In this document: piece by piece, positions 8,720 through 17,705 of the stretch
How positions within the stretch are numbered: position 1 is the first letter of the stretch
Layout of the letters: each line of letters begins with the position of its first letter
Source: Streptomyces sp. NBC_00464
Lineage (GTDB): Bacteria > Actinomycetota > Actinomycetes > Streptomycetales > Streptomycetaceae
Direction of reading: 5' to 3'
Assembly: GCF_036013915.1 (NCBI RefSeq)
Contig: NZ_CP107899.1
Coordinates: 5,890,001 to 5,954,000, forward strand
DNA length: 64,000 bases
Notes under the pieces: generated by a model
What the model was told of the DNA's origin: nothing
Seen by the model: the letters and a program-made list of their open reading frames with translations, nothing else
Database searches by the model: none
Position numbers and translations under genes: made by a program

Positions 8720-9934
8720 GTGGCAGCACCGCAGAACTACCTCGCAGTCATCAAGGTCATCGGTGTCGGCGGCGGTGGTGTCAATGCCATCAACCGAATG
8801 ATCGAGGTCGGTCTCAAGGGCGTCGAGTTCATCGCGATCAACACGGATGCGCAAGCCCTGTTGATGAGCGACGCCGACGTCAAGCTCGACGTCGGCCGTG
8901 AACTCACCCGTGGCCTCGGCGCCGGGGCGAACCCGGCCGTCGGTCGCAAGGCGGCAGAGGACCACCGTGAGGAGATCGAGGAGGTCCTCAAGGGGGCCGA
9001 CATGGTCTTCGTCACCGCAGGAGAAGGCGGCGGCACCGGCACCGGTGGCGCACCCGTCGTCGCCAATATCGCGCGCTCGCTCGGCGCCCTGACGATCGGC
9101 GTGGTCACCCGCCCGTTCACCTTCGAGGGCCGGCGTCGCGCGAACCAGGCGGAGGACGGCATCGCCGAACTCCGCGAAGAGGTCGACACCCTCATCGTCA
9201 TTCCCAACGACCGACTGCTGTCCATCTCGGACCGCCAGGTCAGCGTGCTCGACGCGTTCAAGTCGGCCGACCAGGTGCTGCTCTCGGGCGTCCAGGGCAT
9301 CACCGACCTCATCACCACCCCGGGTCTGATCAACCTCGACTTCGCCGACGTCAAGTCGGTCATGTCCGAGGCCGGATCGGCGCTCATGGGCATCGGATCG
9401 GCCCGCGGCGACGACCGCGCGGTGGCCGCCGCGGAGATGGCGATCTCCTCGCCGCTCCTGGAGGCGTCCATCGACGGCGCCCGCGGTGTCCTGCTCTCCA
9501 TCTCCGGCGGCAGCGACCTCGGTCTCTTCGAGATCAACGAGGCCGCCCAGCTGGTGAGCGAGGCGGCGCACCCCGAGGCGAACATCATCTTCGGTGCGGT
9601 CATCGACGACGCACTGGGCGACGAGGTCCGGGTCACCGTGATCGCGGCGGGCTTCGACGGCGGACAGCCGCCGGCCCGGCGGGAGAACGTCCTGGGTGCG
9701 AGCTCCACCAAGCGTGAGGAGCAGGCTGCGCCGGTCCGGGCCGCCGAGCCCGTGCGCCAGACGAGCGGACTGGGTTCCGTGCCCCCGCGCGAGGAGTCCC
9801 CGGTCCAGGCCGAGCCGGTTCCGGTGGCCCATGAGAGCCACCTGCCGCCGGTCGCCCCGCCGCACGTCCCGCCGGCCCGTCCCTACCAGGACTCCCAGGC
9901 CGAAGAGCTGGACGTTCCGGACTTCTTGAAGTGA
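8720..9934 (+). CDS. ftsZ: Cell division GTPase FtsZ
   Basis: Tubulin-like GTPase that forms the Z-ring; in Streptomyces it drives vegetative cross-walls and the sporulation septum ladders. The 404-residue protein shows the [13 protein letters not shown] nucleotide-binding segment (about residues 15-27), the tubulin signature GGGTGTG at 103-109, a Pro/Glu-rich linker after about residue 320, and the C-terminal DVPDFLK peptide that docks partners such as SepF. GTG 8720 matches the conserved [14 protein letters not shown] start. The ORF open upstream lies in promoter sequence. Confidence 0.98.
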   Translation: MAAPQNYLAVIKVIGVGGGGVNAINRMIEVGLKGVEFIAINTDAQALLMSDADVKLDVGRELTRGLGAGANPAVGRKAAEDHREEIEEVLKGADMVFVTAGEGGGTGTGGAPVVANIARSLGALTIGVVTRPFTFEGRRRANQAEDGIAELREEVDTLIVIPNDRLLSISDRQVSVLDAFKSADQVLLSGVQGITDLITTPGLINLDFADVKSVMSEAGSALMGIGSARGDDRAVAAAEMAISSPLLEASIDGARGVLLSISGGSDLGLFEINEAAQLVSEAAHPEANIIFGAVIDDALGDEVRVTVIAAGFDGGQPPARRENVLGASSTKREEQAAPVRAAEPVRQTSGLGSVPPREESPVQAEPVPVAHESHLPPVAPPHVPPARPYQDSQAEELDVPDFLK

Positions 9935-10689
9935 TAGGTCCGCATCACTCGGTGAACCACAAGGATTCTGTTTCTTCGGACGGCGGCGCTCACTTCTCCT
10001 TCACCGACAGGTGGGGCGGGGTGAGCGCCGCTCCGTACGCGGAGCTCAACCTCGGCGGCGCGGTCGGTGACGACCCCGCCGCCGTTCTCGCCAACCGGGA
10101 GCGCGCGGCGCGGGCCCGCGGACTCGATCCGGGGCAGGTCGTCTGGATGAACCAGGTGCACGGCCGGGAGGTCGCCGTGGTCGACGGACCCTGGGGCGAG
10201 GCCCGCGGGATTCCCGCCGTGGACGCGGTGGTGACCGCGCGGCGCGGACTCGCCCTCGCCGTACTCACCGCCGACTGCACCCCCGTACTGCTCGCCGACC
10301 CGGTCGCCGGAGTCGTCGCAGCAGCACACGCGGGCCGTCCCGGGCTGGTCGCCGGAGTCGTACCCGCCGCCGTCGGGGTCATGGTCGAACTCGGCGCGGA
10401 TCCCTCCCGGATCACCGCCCGCACCGGGCCGGCCGTCTGCGGCCGGTGCTACGAGGTGCCGGCCGGAATGCGGGACGAGGTGGCGGCGGTCGTTCCCGCC
10501 TCGTGGTCCGAGACCAGCTGGGGCACCCCGGCGGTGGATGTCACCGCCGGAGTCCACGCGCAGCTGGCCGACCTCGGGGTCACCGACCGGCACATGTCGC
10601 CCTTCTGCACTCTCGAATCGGGCGACCACTTCTCGTACCGAGGCGACCGCACCACCGGGCGGCTCGCCGGATATGTCTGGTTGGACTGA
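9931..10689 (+). CDS. pgeF: PgeF/YfiH-family (DUF152) protein, peptidoglycan editing factor
   Basis: Member of the multicopper-polyphenol-oxidase-like YfiH family. Characterised homologues hydrolyse purine nucleosides or remove mis-incorporated residues from UDP-MurNAc peptides. The 252-residue protein has the zinc/active-site segments [33 protein letters not shown] and the [11 protein letters not shown] motif. Its GTG overlaps the ftsZ stop by four bases. This ftsZ-adjacent position is conserved in Gram-positive bacteria. The exact substrate here cannot be read from the sequence. Confidence 0.88.
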   Translation: MIGPHHSVNHKDSVSSDGGAHFSFTDRWGGVSAAPYAELNLGGAVGDDPAAVLANRERAARARGLDPGQVVWMNQVHGREVAVVDGPWGEARGIPAVDAVVTARRGLALAVLTADCTPVLLADPVAGVVAAAHAGRPGLVAGVVPAAVGVMVELGADPSRITARTGPAVCGRCYEVPAGMRDEVAAVVPASWSETSWGTPAVDVTAGVHAQLADLGVTDRHMSPFCTLESGDHFSYRGDRTTGRLAGYVWLD

Positions 10690-10695
10690 TAGGGC

Positions 10696-11415
10696 ATGAC
10701 GGACCGTAAGAGACAACTCACCGCGAATCTGGCACAGGTGGAGGAACGCATTGCTTCCGCCTGCGCCGCCGCCGGTCGCAAAAGGGAAGAGGTGACCCTC
10801 ATCGTGGTCACCAAGACCTACCCCGCGAGCGATGTGCGGATCCTGCATGAACTCGGTGTGCGTCATGTCGCGGAGAATCGTGACCAGGATGCGGCTCCGA
10901 AATCCACCGAATGCGCGGATCTGTCCCTCACGTGGCACTTTGTCGGTCAATTGCAGACGAACAAGGTCCGATCCGTGGCGAGTTATGCCGATGTCGTGCA
11001 GTCGGTGGACCGGACGAAGCTGGTGACCGCGCTCTCCACCGCGGCCGGCCGCGGTGGCCGCGAACTCGGGTGTCTCATCCAGGTCGCGCTCGACGCGGAG
11101 AGCGGCGAGCGCGGTGAGCGCGGCGGCGTCGCACCCGACGGGATCGAGGAGTTGGCCGACGCGGTCGCATCGGCGCAAGGGCTGCGGCTGGACGGTCTGA
11201 TGACCGTCGCGCCGCTCGCCGGGCCGTTCGCCGGAAGGCAACGTGCGGCGTTCGACCGGCTGATGGAATTCTCATCCCGGCTGCGCGGGAACCATCCGGC
11301 TGCGAACATGGTCTCTGCAGGGATGAGTGCGGACCTTGAGGACGCGGTTGCGGCCGGAGCGACACATGTGCGCGTCGGTACTGCGGTACTCGGAGTCCGA
11401 CCCGGGCTCGGGTAA
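10696..11415 (+). CDS. PLP-binding protein of the YggS/PLPBP family
   Basis: Fold-type III alanine-racemase-like barrel protein involved in vitamin B6 and amino-acid homeostasis rather than catalysis. The 239-residue protein carries the PLP-lysine segment VVTKTYP (Lys about residue 40) and the C-terminal [24 protein letters not shown] phosphate-binding region in shortened form. The usual GENYVQE motif reads AENRDQD, a variant. It lies 6 bases after pgeF, in the standard ftsZ-downstream string. Confidence 0.9.
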   Translation: MTDRKRQLTANLAQVEERIASACAAAGRKREEVTLIVVTKTYPASDVRILHELGVRHVAENRDQDAAPKSTECADLSLTWHFVGQLQTNKVRSVASYADVVQSVDRTKLVTALSTAAGRGGRELGCLIQVALDAESGERGERGGVAPDGIEELADAVASAQGLRLDGLMTVAPLAGPFAGRQRAAFDRLMEFSSRLRGNHPAANMVSAGMSADLEDAVAAGATHVRVGTAVLGVRPGLG

Positions 11416-11540
11416 CGTCGCCAAGCAAGTCGGACCACAGCAGAAAATATGGTCATTACCGCCTATGGCGGGCAGGCCACAGTGGATCGCGGGCACTTGG
11501 TGACAGATGCCGATCCACCACAGAGCGGAGGACTCAGAGC

Positions 11541-12152
11541 ATGGCCGGCGCGATGCGCAAGATGGCGGTCTACCTCGGCCTCGTGGAGGACGATGGGTAC
11601 GACGGTCCGGGGTTCGACCCCGACGACGAATTCGAACCCGAGCCGGAGCCCGAGCGCGACCGGCGCCGGCACCAGCCCGCGCATCAGGTGGAGCGGGAGC
11701 GGGACGAACCGGTACGAGTGGTGCAGCCTCCGGCGCAGCGGGAGCCGGTTCAGATTCCGGCGGAGAGAGAGCGACCCGCCCGAATCGCCCCCGTGGCATC
11801 CATCACACCTGAACGCCCGAACATGGAGAAGAACGCACCGGTGATCATGCCCAAGGTCGTGTCCGAGCGGGAGCCGTACCGCATCACCACGCTGCACCCC
11901 AGGACCTACAACGAGGCCCGTACCATCGGGGAACACTTCCGCGAGGGCACTCCGGTGATCATGAATCTCACGGAGATGGACGATACGGACGCGAAGCGAC
12001 TTGTCGACTTTGCCGCGGGACTCGTCTTCGGTCTCCATGGCAGCATTGAACGCGTGACGCAGAAGGTGTTCCTGTTGTCGCCTGCTAACGTCGATGTCAC
12101 GGCGGAGGACAAGGCCCGCATCGCAGAGGGCGGATTCTTCAACCAGAGCTGA
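11541..12152 (+). CDS. sepF: SepF, FtsZ membrane-anchoring division protein
   Basis: Cytoplasmic protein that tethers FtsZ to the membrane in bacteria lacking FtsA. The 203-residue protein has an amphipathic N-terminus ([17 protein letters not shown]), a charged linker to about residue 100, and the SepF core with [23 protein letters not shown] and a [11 protein letters not shown] segment. ATG 11541 follows a GGAGGA-type site at 11527-11532. Absence of ftsA from the cluster makes SepF the likely anchor. Confidence 0.95.
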   Translation: MAGAMRKMAVYLGLVEDDGYDGPGFDPDDEFEPEPEPERDRRRHQPAHQVERERDEPVRVVQPPAQREPVQIPAERERPARIAPVASITPERPNMEKNAPVIMPKVVSEREPYRITTLHPRTYNEARTIGEHFREGTPVIMNLTEMDDTDAKRLVDFAAGLVFGLHGSIERVTQKVFLLSPANVDVTAEDKARIAEGGFFNQS

Positions 12153-12223
12153 GAACACGACACCGGGAACAACCCGGCCGCGAGGCCGGAGCTACGAGAG
12201 CCAGGGGAGAGGGAAGCGCGAGG

Positions 12224-12508
12224 ATGGGCGTCGCACAAAGTGTTGTCTACATCGCGTTGATGTGTTTCCTCATCGTGCTGATCTTCCGGCTGGTCATGGA
12301 CTACGTCTTCCAGTTCGCACGTTCATGGCAGCCGGGCAAGCCGATGGTGGTCGTCCTTGAGGCCACCTACACGGTCACCGATCCACCGCTGAAGCTCCTG
12401 CGGCGGTTCATTCCGCCGCTGCGCCTCGGGGGCGTGGCACTCGACCTGTCCTTCTTCGTTCTGATGATCATCGTTTCCATCTTGATCACCCTCGTGACCA
12501 AGCTGTGA
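12224..12508 (+). CDS. YggT-family membrane protein
   Basis: Small 94-residue membrane protein with two hydrophobic segments (about residues 6-28 and 68-92) separated by the YggT signature TDPPLKLLRRFIPPLRLGG. It lies between sepF and divIVA, as in most Gram-positive division clusters. Family members have been linked to osmotic stress and division, but a biochemical role is unproven. A GAGAGGG-type site precedes ATG 12224. Confidence 0.88.
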   Translation: MGVAQSVVYIALMCFLIVLIFRLVMDYVFQFARSWQPGKPMVVVLEATYTVTDPPLKLLRRFIPPLRLGGVALDLSFFVLMIIVSILITLVTKL

Positions 12509-12557
12509 GCGATACGGTCCTGCCGACTGCCGACGACTACGTAGAGGTGAAGAAGAG

Positions 12558-13703
12558 ATGCCGCTGACCCCCGAGGACGTGCGGAACAAGCAGTTCACGA
12601 CGGTCCGCCTTCGAGAAGGCTATGACGAGGACGAGGTCGATGCCTTCCTCGACGAGGTCGAGTCCGAGCTGACCCGCCTGCTCCGTGAGAACGAGGACCT
12701 GCGCGCCAAGCTGGCCGCCGCCACGCGTGCCGCCGCGCAGAACCAGCAGCAGCAAGGTATGCGCAAGCCGGAGCCGCAGGACCGTCCCGGTGCACCTGTG
12801 CCCGCCGCCATATCTGGTCCGCCGGTCCAGCAGCAGCAGCCCCCGCAGATGGGTCCGCCCCAGCTGCCCGGTGGTGCTCCTCAGCTGCCGGCCGGTCCCA
12901 GCGGCCACGGCCCCCAGGGGCCGCACGGCCCCGGTCCGCAGGGCCCGCACGGCCCCGGCCCGATGCAGGGCGGTCCCATGGGTGGACCGATGGGTGGTCC
13001 CATGGGTGGCCACAACCCGCAGCAGCAGCAGATGCAGCAGATGCAGCAGCAGCAGCCGCCGCAGATGCAGCAGCAGGGCCCCGGTGGCGACAGTGCCGCC
13101 CGTGTCCTCTCCCTGGCGCAGCAGACCGCCGACCAGGCGATCGCGGAGGCCCGTTCCGAGGCCAACAAGATCGTCGGCGAGGCGCGCAGCCGTGCCGAGG
13201 GCCTGGAGCGCGACGCACGTGCCAAGGCGGACGCCCTGGAGCGGGACGCGCAGGAGAAGCACCGCGTGGCGATGGGCTCGCTGGAGTCGGCCCGCGCGAC
13301 GCTTGAGCGCAAGGTCGAGGACCTGCGTGGCTTCGAGCGCGAGTACCGGACCCGTCTGAAGTCCTACCTGGAGAGCCAGCTGCGTCAGCTGGAGACCCAG
13401 GCCGACGACTCGCTGGCTCCGCCGCGGACGCCGGCGGCCGCTTCGCTGCCGCCGTCGCCCTCGCTGGCTCCGGCCGGTGCGGGTGCCATGGGTCACACCA
13501 TGGGCGGTAACCACGGCGGTCACGGCAACCAGCAGATGGGCGGCAACCCGTCCATGGGCGGTGGCCCCTCGTACGGCGGCCAGCAGCAGATGTCGCCGGC
13601 GATGACCCAGCCGATGGCACCGGTGCGGCCGCAGGCGCCGCAGCCGATGCAGCAGGCGCCTTCGCCGATGCGCGGGTTCCTGATCGACGAGGACGACAAC
13701 TGA
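12558..13703 (+). CDS. divIVA: DivIVA, polar-growth scaffold
   Basis: Coiled-coil protein that marks hyphal tips and directs apical wall synthesis in Streptomyces. The 381-residue protein begins with the membrane-binding N-domain PLTPEDVRNKQFTTVRLREGYDEDEVD, then a first coiled coil to about residue 55. A long Pro/Gln/Gly/Met-rich linker with tandem GPQGPHGP and PMGG units covers about residues 65-175. A second long Ala/Glu/Arg-rich coiled coil (about 180-285) and a flexible tail follow. The extended linker and tail are typical of Streptomyces. Confidence 0.95.
   Translation: MPLTPEDVRNKQFTTVRLREGYDEDEVDAFLDEVESELTRLLRENEDLRAKLAAATRAAAQNQQQQGMRKPEPQDRPGAPVPAAISGPPVQQQQPPQMGPPQLPGGAPQLPAGPSGHGPQGPHGPGPQGPHGPGPMQGGPMGGPMGGPMGGHNPQQQQMQQMQQQQPPQMQQQGPGGDSAARVLSLAQQTADQAIAEARSEANKIVGEARSRAEGLERDARAKADALERDAQEKHRVAMGSLESARATLERKVEDLRGFEREYRTRLKSYLESQLRQLETQADDSLAPPRTPAAASLPPSPSLAPAGAGAMGHTMGGNHGGHGNQQMGGNPSMGGGPSYGGQQQMSPAMTQPMAPVRPQAPQPMQQAPSPMRGFLIDEDDN
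12905..13080 (+). repeat. Low-complexity tandem repeats inside divIVA
   Basis: In-frame short repeats encode GPQGPHGP twice, PMGG three times and Gln/Met runs (QQQMQQMQQQQ). Such repeats can change in copy number between strains and lengthen or shorten the linker. Confidence 0.7.
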
Positions 13704-13742
13704 GCGGGTCGCGCTCGCTGAGCGCGTAGCCGTCGGCAGGCG

Positions 13743-13781
13743 AAGGGCCGGGCCCCGGGGTTTCCCCGGGGCCCGGCCCTT
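13743..13781 (+). terminator. Terminator after divIVA
   Basis: A perfect 18-base stem (13743-13760 with 13764-13781) with a TTT loop, starting 40 bases after the divIVA stop. It is the strongest hairpin in the region and closes the dcw/division cluster. Confidence 0.9.
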
Positions 13782-13811
13782 TGCCGTGGGCGGGTGCGGG
13801 TGCGGTGGGGC

Positions 13812-13914
13812 TGTGGGTGGCCGCTGCGCGGGGCTTGTCCCCTGCCCGCCCCTTCCCGTACCCGGGGGCTCCGCCCCCGGACCCCCGCGCCTCAAACGCC
13901 GGCGGGGCTGGATT
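13812..13914 (+). repeat. Dispersed intergenic repeat, copy 1
   Basis: About 100 bases closely match 36960-37052. Shared blocks include CCGCTGCGCGGGGC, CCCGCCCCTTCCCGTA, a GGGGCTCCGCCCC hairpin and CAAACGCCGG (13893-13902) followed by a GGGCTGGA tail. It lies between the divIVA and ileS terminators and encodes no protein. It resembles the REP-like intergenic elements scattered in Streptomyces chromosomes. Confidence 0.75.
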
Positions 13915-13931
13915 GAGCGGCCGAGACGCAG

Positions 13932-13964
13932 AGGGCCCGGCCGGAACGTGTCCGGCCGGGCCCT
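13932..13964 (-). terminator. Terminator of ileS
   Basis: A 14-base stem (13932-13945 with 13951-13964) and 5-base loop, 15 bases beyond the ileS stop. It lies on the ileS side of the convergent divIVA/ileS gap and could act in both directions. Confidence 0.85.
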
Positions 13965-13979
13965 TTGCGCGCTGCGTGG

Positions 13980-16900
13980 CTACCGCTCCGTCTTGCGGAG
14001 GCGGAACGTCAGGGCCAGGCCCTCGTCCTCGAAGGGCTCGCCGTATGCCGTGTCCGCCTCGCCCTCGGCGTAGTCCAGGGCAAGGACCTCGTCAGCGATC
14101 AGGTTCGCGTGCTCGGTCAGGGCCTCGGCCGTCGCGGGCGACGTGGACGTCCAGCGGACGGCGATGCGGTCCGCCACGTCCAGGCCGCTGTTCTTGCGGG
14201 CCTCCTGGATCAGCCGGATCGCGTCACGGGCCAGGCCCGCACGCCGCAGCTCCGGGGTGATCTCCAGGTCCAGGGCGACCGTGGCGCCGGAGTCGGACGC
14301 GACCGACCAGCCCTCGCGCGGGGTCTCCGTGATGATGACCTCGTCGGGGGCCAGGGTGACCTGCTCCCCGTCGACCTCGACCGACGCCGTGCCCTCGCGC
14401 AGGGCCAGCGAGAGCGCCGCCGCGTCCGCGTCGGCGACGGCCTTCGCCACCGCCTGGACGCCCTTGCCGAACCGCTTGCCCAGGGCCCGGAAGTTCGCCT
14501 TCGCCGTCGTGTCGACCAGCGAGCCGCCCACCTCGGACAGGGAGGCCAGCGAGGAGACGTTCAGCTCCTCCGTGATCTGCCCGTGCAGTTCGGGGGAGAG
14601 GGCCTCGAAGCCCGAGGCCGCGACCAGGGCGCGCGACAGCGGCTGGCGGGTCTTGACGCCCGACTCGGCACGCGTGGCGCGTCCCAGCTCGACCAGGCGG
14701 CGGACCAGGGCCATCTGCGTGGAGAGGCTCGGGTCGATCGCCGACAGGTCCGCCTTCGGCCACGTGGAGAGGTGCACCGAGGCGGGGGCGTCCGGCGTGA
14801 CCGGCGCGACGAGGTCCTGCCACACCCGCTCGGTGATGAACGGGGTCAGCGGGGCCATCAGCCGGGTGACCGTCTCGATGACGTCGTGCAGGGTGCGCAG
14901 CGCCGCCTTGTCGCCCTGCCAGAAGCGGCGGCGGGAGCGGCGTACGTACCAGTTGGACAGGTCGTCGACGAACGCGGACAGCAGCTTGCCGGCACGCTGG
15001 GTGTCGTAACCCTCCAGCGCCTGGGTGACCTGGTCGACCAGGGCGCCCAGCTCGCTCAGCAGCCAGCGGTCCAGGACCGTGCGGTCGGCCGGTGCCGGGT
15101 CGGCGGCCGAGGGCGCCCAGTCCGACGTACGGGCGTACAGGGCCTGGAAGGCGACCGTGTTCCAGTAGGTGAGGAGCGTCTTGCGGACGACCTCCTGGAT
15201 CGTGCCGTGGCCGACGCGCCGCGCCGCCCACGGGGAGCCGCCCGCCGCCATGAACCAGCGGACCGCGTCGGCGCCGTGCTGGTCCATCAACGGGACCGGC
15301 TCCAGGGTGTTGCCCAGGTGCTTGGACATCTTCCGGCCGTCCTCGGCGAGGATGTGGCCCAGGCACACCACGTTCTCGTAGGACGACTTGTCGAAGACCA
15401 GCGTGCCGACCGCCATCAGCGTGTAGAACCACCCGCGCGTCTGGTCGATGGCCTCCGAGATGAACTGCGCCGGGTAGCGGCTCTCGAAGATCTCCTTGTT
15501 CTTGTGCGGGTAGCCCCACTGCGCGAACGGCATCGAGCCCGAGTCGTACCAGGCGTCGATGACCTCGGGGACGCGGTACGCCTCCAGCTGGCAGCTCTCG
15601 TGGGAGCAGGTGAAGGTGATCTCGTCGATGAACGGCCGGTGCGGGTCCAGGCCGGAGAGATCGGTGCCGGTCAGCTCGCTCAGTTCGGCACGCGAGCCGA
15701 TGCAGGTGAGGTGGTTGTCCTCGCAGCGCCAGATCGGCAGCGGCGTGCCCCAGTAGCGGTTGCGGGACAGGGCCCAGTCGACGTTGTTGTTCAGCCAGTC
15801 ACCGAAGCGGCCGTTCTTGACCGAGTCCGGGAACCAGTTGGTCTTCTCGTTCTCTTCGAGGAGCCGGTCCTTGACCGCGGTCGTGCGGATGTACCAGGAC
15901 GGCTGCGCGTAGTAGAGCAGCGCGGTGTGGCAGCGCCAGCAGTGCGGGTAGCTGTGCTCGTACGGGACGTGGCGGAAGAGCTTGCCGCGCGCGGCCAGAT
16001 CCTCGGTGAGCGTCTCGTCGGCCTTCTTGAAGAAGACGCCGCCGACCAGCGGCACGTCCTCCTCGAAGGTGCCGTCGGGGCGGATCGGGTTGACCACCGG
16101 AAGGCCGTACGCCTTGCAGACCAGGAGGTCGTCGGCGCCGAAGGCGGGGGACTGGTGGACCAGACCCGTGCCGTCCTCGGTCGTCACGTACTCGGCGTTG
16201 ACGACGTAGTGGGCCTCGGCCGGGAAGTCGATCAGGGCGAAGGGGCGCTCGTAGGTCCAGCGCTCCATCTCGCGGCCCGTGAAGGACTCACCGGTGAGCT
16301 CCCAGCCCTCGCCCAGCGCCTTCTCGACGAGCGGCCGGGCGACGACCAGCTTCTCCTCGCCGTTCGTCGCGACGACGTACTCGACCTCGGGGTGCGCGGC
16401 GACGGCCGTGTTGGAGACCAGGGTCCAGGGGGTCGTCGTCCAGACCAGGAGGGCCGCCTCGCCGGCCAGCGGGCCGGAGGTCAGCGGGAAGCGTACGAAG
16501 ACCGAGGGGTCGACGACGGTCTCGTACCCCTGGGCCAGCTCGTGGTCGGAGAGGCCGGTGCCGCAGCGGGGGCACCAGGGGGCGACGCGGTGGTCCTGGG
16601 TGAGCAGGCCCTTGTTGAAGATCTCCTTCAGGGACCACCACACGGACTCGACGTACTCGGGGTCCATCGTGCGGTACGCGTCGTCGAGGTCGACCCAGTA
16701 GCCCATCCGGGTGGTGAGCTCGGTGAAGGCGTCGGTGTGCCGGGTCACGGACTCGCGGCACTTGGCGTTGAACTCGGCGATGCCGTACGCCTCGATGTCC
16801 TTCTTGCCGTTGAAGCCCAGCTCCTTCTCGACCGCGAGCTCGACCGGCAGACCGTGGCAGTCCCAGCCGGCCTTCCGGCCGACGTGGTAGCCCTGCATGG

Positions 16901-17129
16901 TGCGGAAGCGCGGGAAGACGTCCTTGAAGACGCGGGCCTCGATGTGGTGGGCGCCCGGCATGCCGTTGGCGGTCGGCGGGCCCTCGTAGAAGACCCACTC
17001 GGGGCGGCCCTCGGACTGTTCGAGGCTCTGGTCGAAGACCTTGTTCTCGCGCCAGAAGTCGAGCACGGCGTGCTCCAGCGCGGGCAGGTCGACCTGGGCG
17101 GGTACCTGGCGGTACTGCGGCGATGTCAT
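13980..17129 (-). CDS. ileS: Isoleucyl-tRNA synthetase
   Basis: Class I aminoacyl-tRNA synthetase charging tRNA-Ile. The 1049-residue length and sequence fit the longer type-2 IleRS. The HIGH-like region near residue 57 reads GAHH. A connective editing domain contains LVWTTTPWTL, and Zn-binding Cys pairs (WCPRCG) are visible. The KMSKH loop is at about residues 600-604, followed by an anticodon-binding domain. Start ATG 17129 follows GGAGGA at 17140-17145. Expression is controlled by the T-box leader immediately upstream. Confidence 0.97.
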   Translation of the reverse strand: MTSPQYRQVPAQVDLPALEHAVLDFWRENKVFDQSLEQSEGRPEWVFYEGPPTANGMPGAHHIEARVFKDVFPRFRTMQGYHVGRKAGWDCHGLPVELAVEKELGFNGKKDIEAYGIAEFNAKCRESVTRHTDAFTELTTRMGYWVDLDDAYRTMDPEYVESVWWSLKEIFNKGLLTQDHRVAPWCPRCGTGLSDHELAQGYETVVDPSVFVRFPLTSGPLAGEAALLVWTTTPWTLVSNTAVAAHPEVEYVVATNGEEKLVVARPLVEKALGEGWELTGESFTGREMERWTYERPFALIDFPAEAHYVVNAEYVTTEDGTGLVHQSPAFGADDLLVCKAYGLPVVNPIRPDGTFEEDVPLVGGVFFKKADETLTEDLAARGKLFRHVPYEHSYPHCWRCHTALLYYAQPSWYIRTTAVKDRLLEENEKTNWFPDSVKNGRFGDWLNNNVDWALSRNRYWGTPLPIWRCEDNHLTCIGSRAELSELTGTDLSGLDPHRPFIDEITFTCSHESCQLEAYRVPEVIDAWYDSGSMPFAQWGYPHKNKEIFESRYPAQFISEAIDQTRGWFYTLMAVGTLVFDKSSYENVVCLGHILAEDGRKMSKHLGNTLEPVPLMDQHGADAVRWFMAAGGSPWAARRVGHGTIQEVVRKTLLTYWNTVAFQALYARTSDWAPSAADPAPADRTVLDRWLLSELGALVDQVTQALEGYDTQRAGKLLSAFVDDLSNWYVRRSRRRFWQGDKAALRTLHDVIETVTRLMAPLTPFITERVWQDLVAPVTPDAPASVHLSTWPKADLSAIDPSLSTQMALVRRLVELGRATRAESGVKTRQPLSRALVAASGFEALSPELHGQITEELNVSSLASLSEVGGSLVDTTAKANFRALGKRFGKGVQAVAKAVADADAAALSLALREGTASVEVDGEQVTLAPDEVIITETPREGWSVASDSGATVALDLEITPELRRAGLARDAIRLIQEARKNSGLDVADRIAVRWTSTSPATAEALTEHANLIADEVLALDYAEGEADTAYGEPFEDEGLALTFRLRKTER

Positions 17130-17137
17130 GTGCGGGC

Positions 17138-17418
17138 TTCCTCCGGCGGACGTATTCCACTTCCGTCGGAGGGACGAGAACCGTTGCCGGATCCCGCGGT
17201 ACCACCCTCCTTGGCCCCGGGCGTGCCGCCCGTGGCCCCCTCATTGGGGTGCGATGCCGGTTCTACTGGCCCTGGGCCGGTGGGGCGGAGCCCACTGTCC
17301 CGAGCTTTCTTCCGGCGGCTCCGGGGTGATCTTCACGACGCGCTCGCCCCCGGGCTCCCACCGTCCCCGGGTCGCTCTGGGCTGCGTACGACGCTACTCG
17401 TCCCATCCATGCCTCTCG
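17138..17418 (-). promoter_or_regulatory. Ile-responsive T-box riboswitch of ileS (translational type)
   Basis: The minus strand at 17195-17208 reads AGGGTGGTACCGCG, the invariant T-box element that binds the uncharged tRNA acceptor end. Upstream, an AUC triplet at 17328-17330 sits in a GUGAAGAUCACC loop and is the likely isoleucine specifier. Downstream, CCUCC (17168-17172) can pair with the GGAGG of the ileS ribosome-binding site (17140-17144). No terminator lies between, so control is by ribosome access, as described for actinobacterial ileS T-boxes. The 5' boundary is approximate. Confidence 0.92.
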
Positions 17419-17426
17419 CTGAGGCC

Positions 17427-17432
17427 AGTGTA
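17427..17432 (-). promoter_or_regulatory. Candidate -10 element for ileS leader
   Basis: TACACT on the minus strand lies just ahead of the T-box leader, giving a leader of roughly 290 bases. I see no convincing -35 box at 16-18 bases. Confidence 0.4.
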
Positions 17433-17705
17433 CGGGCCCCGGGATGCGGCGGCCGACCGGTTTTCCGGCGGCCCCGGCGTGACCCGAATGGCCAGACGGG
17501 CGTAACGGCTCCCGGCACCGCCCGGCGGGCGGCCGGAAGGCGGATTACCGGGCGGGGAGCTGGGCACAACGGATTCAGGCGTGTGGTGATCCGGACACGG
17601 GGAGAGGCGATGCGGCGGCGTGCCCCGTTGCCGCGGGGCTGGGGTCGACTTATCGTCCCAGCACGACTCGCGAGCAAGATCACAATGCGTGAAGGGGCCG
17701 CGGCC
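17433..17705. other. Divergent intergenic region ileS / dksA-like
   Basis: About 270 bases between the ileS leader promoter and the DksA-like start. Long frames run through it but lack ribosome-binding sites and recognisable protein. It should hold the promoter of the plus-strand gene; the only other visible signal is a GAAGGGG ribosome-binding site at 17690-17696. Confidence 0.5.

Noticed and set aside
12905..13080. CRISPR-like or minisatellite array
   Set aside because: The short repeats are in frame and encode the divIVA linker; there are no unique spacers.
13965..17705. Very long plus-strand frame running through ileS into the DksA-like gene
   Set aside because: It is the complement shadow of ileS plus the T-box leader. 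Only the last part from 17706 has a ribosome-binding site and family similarity.
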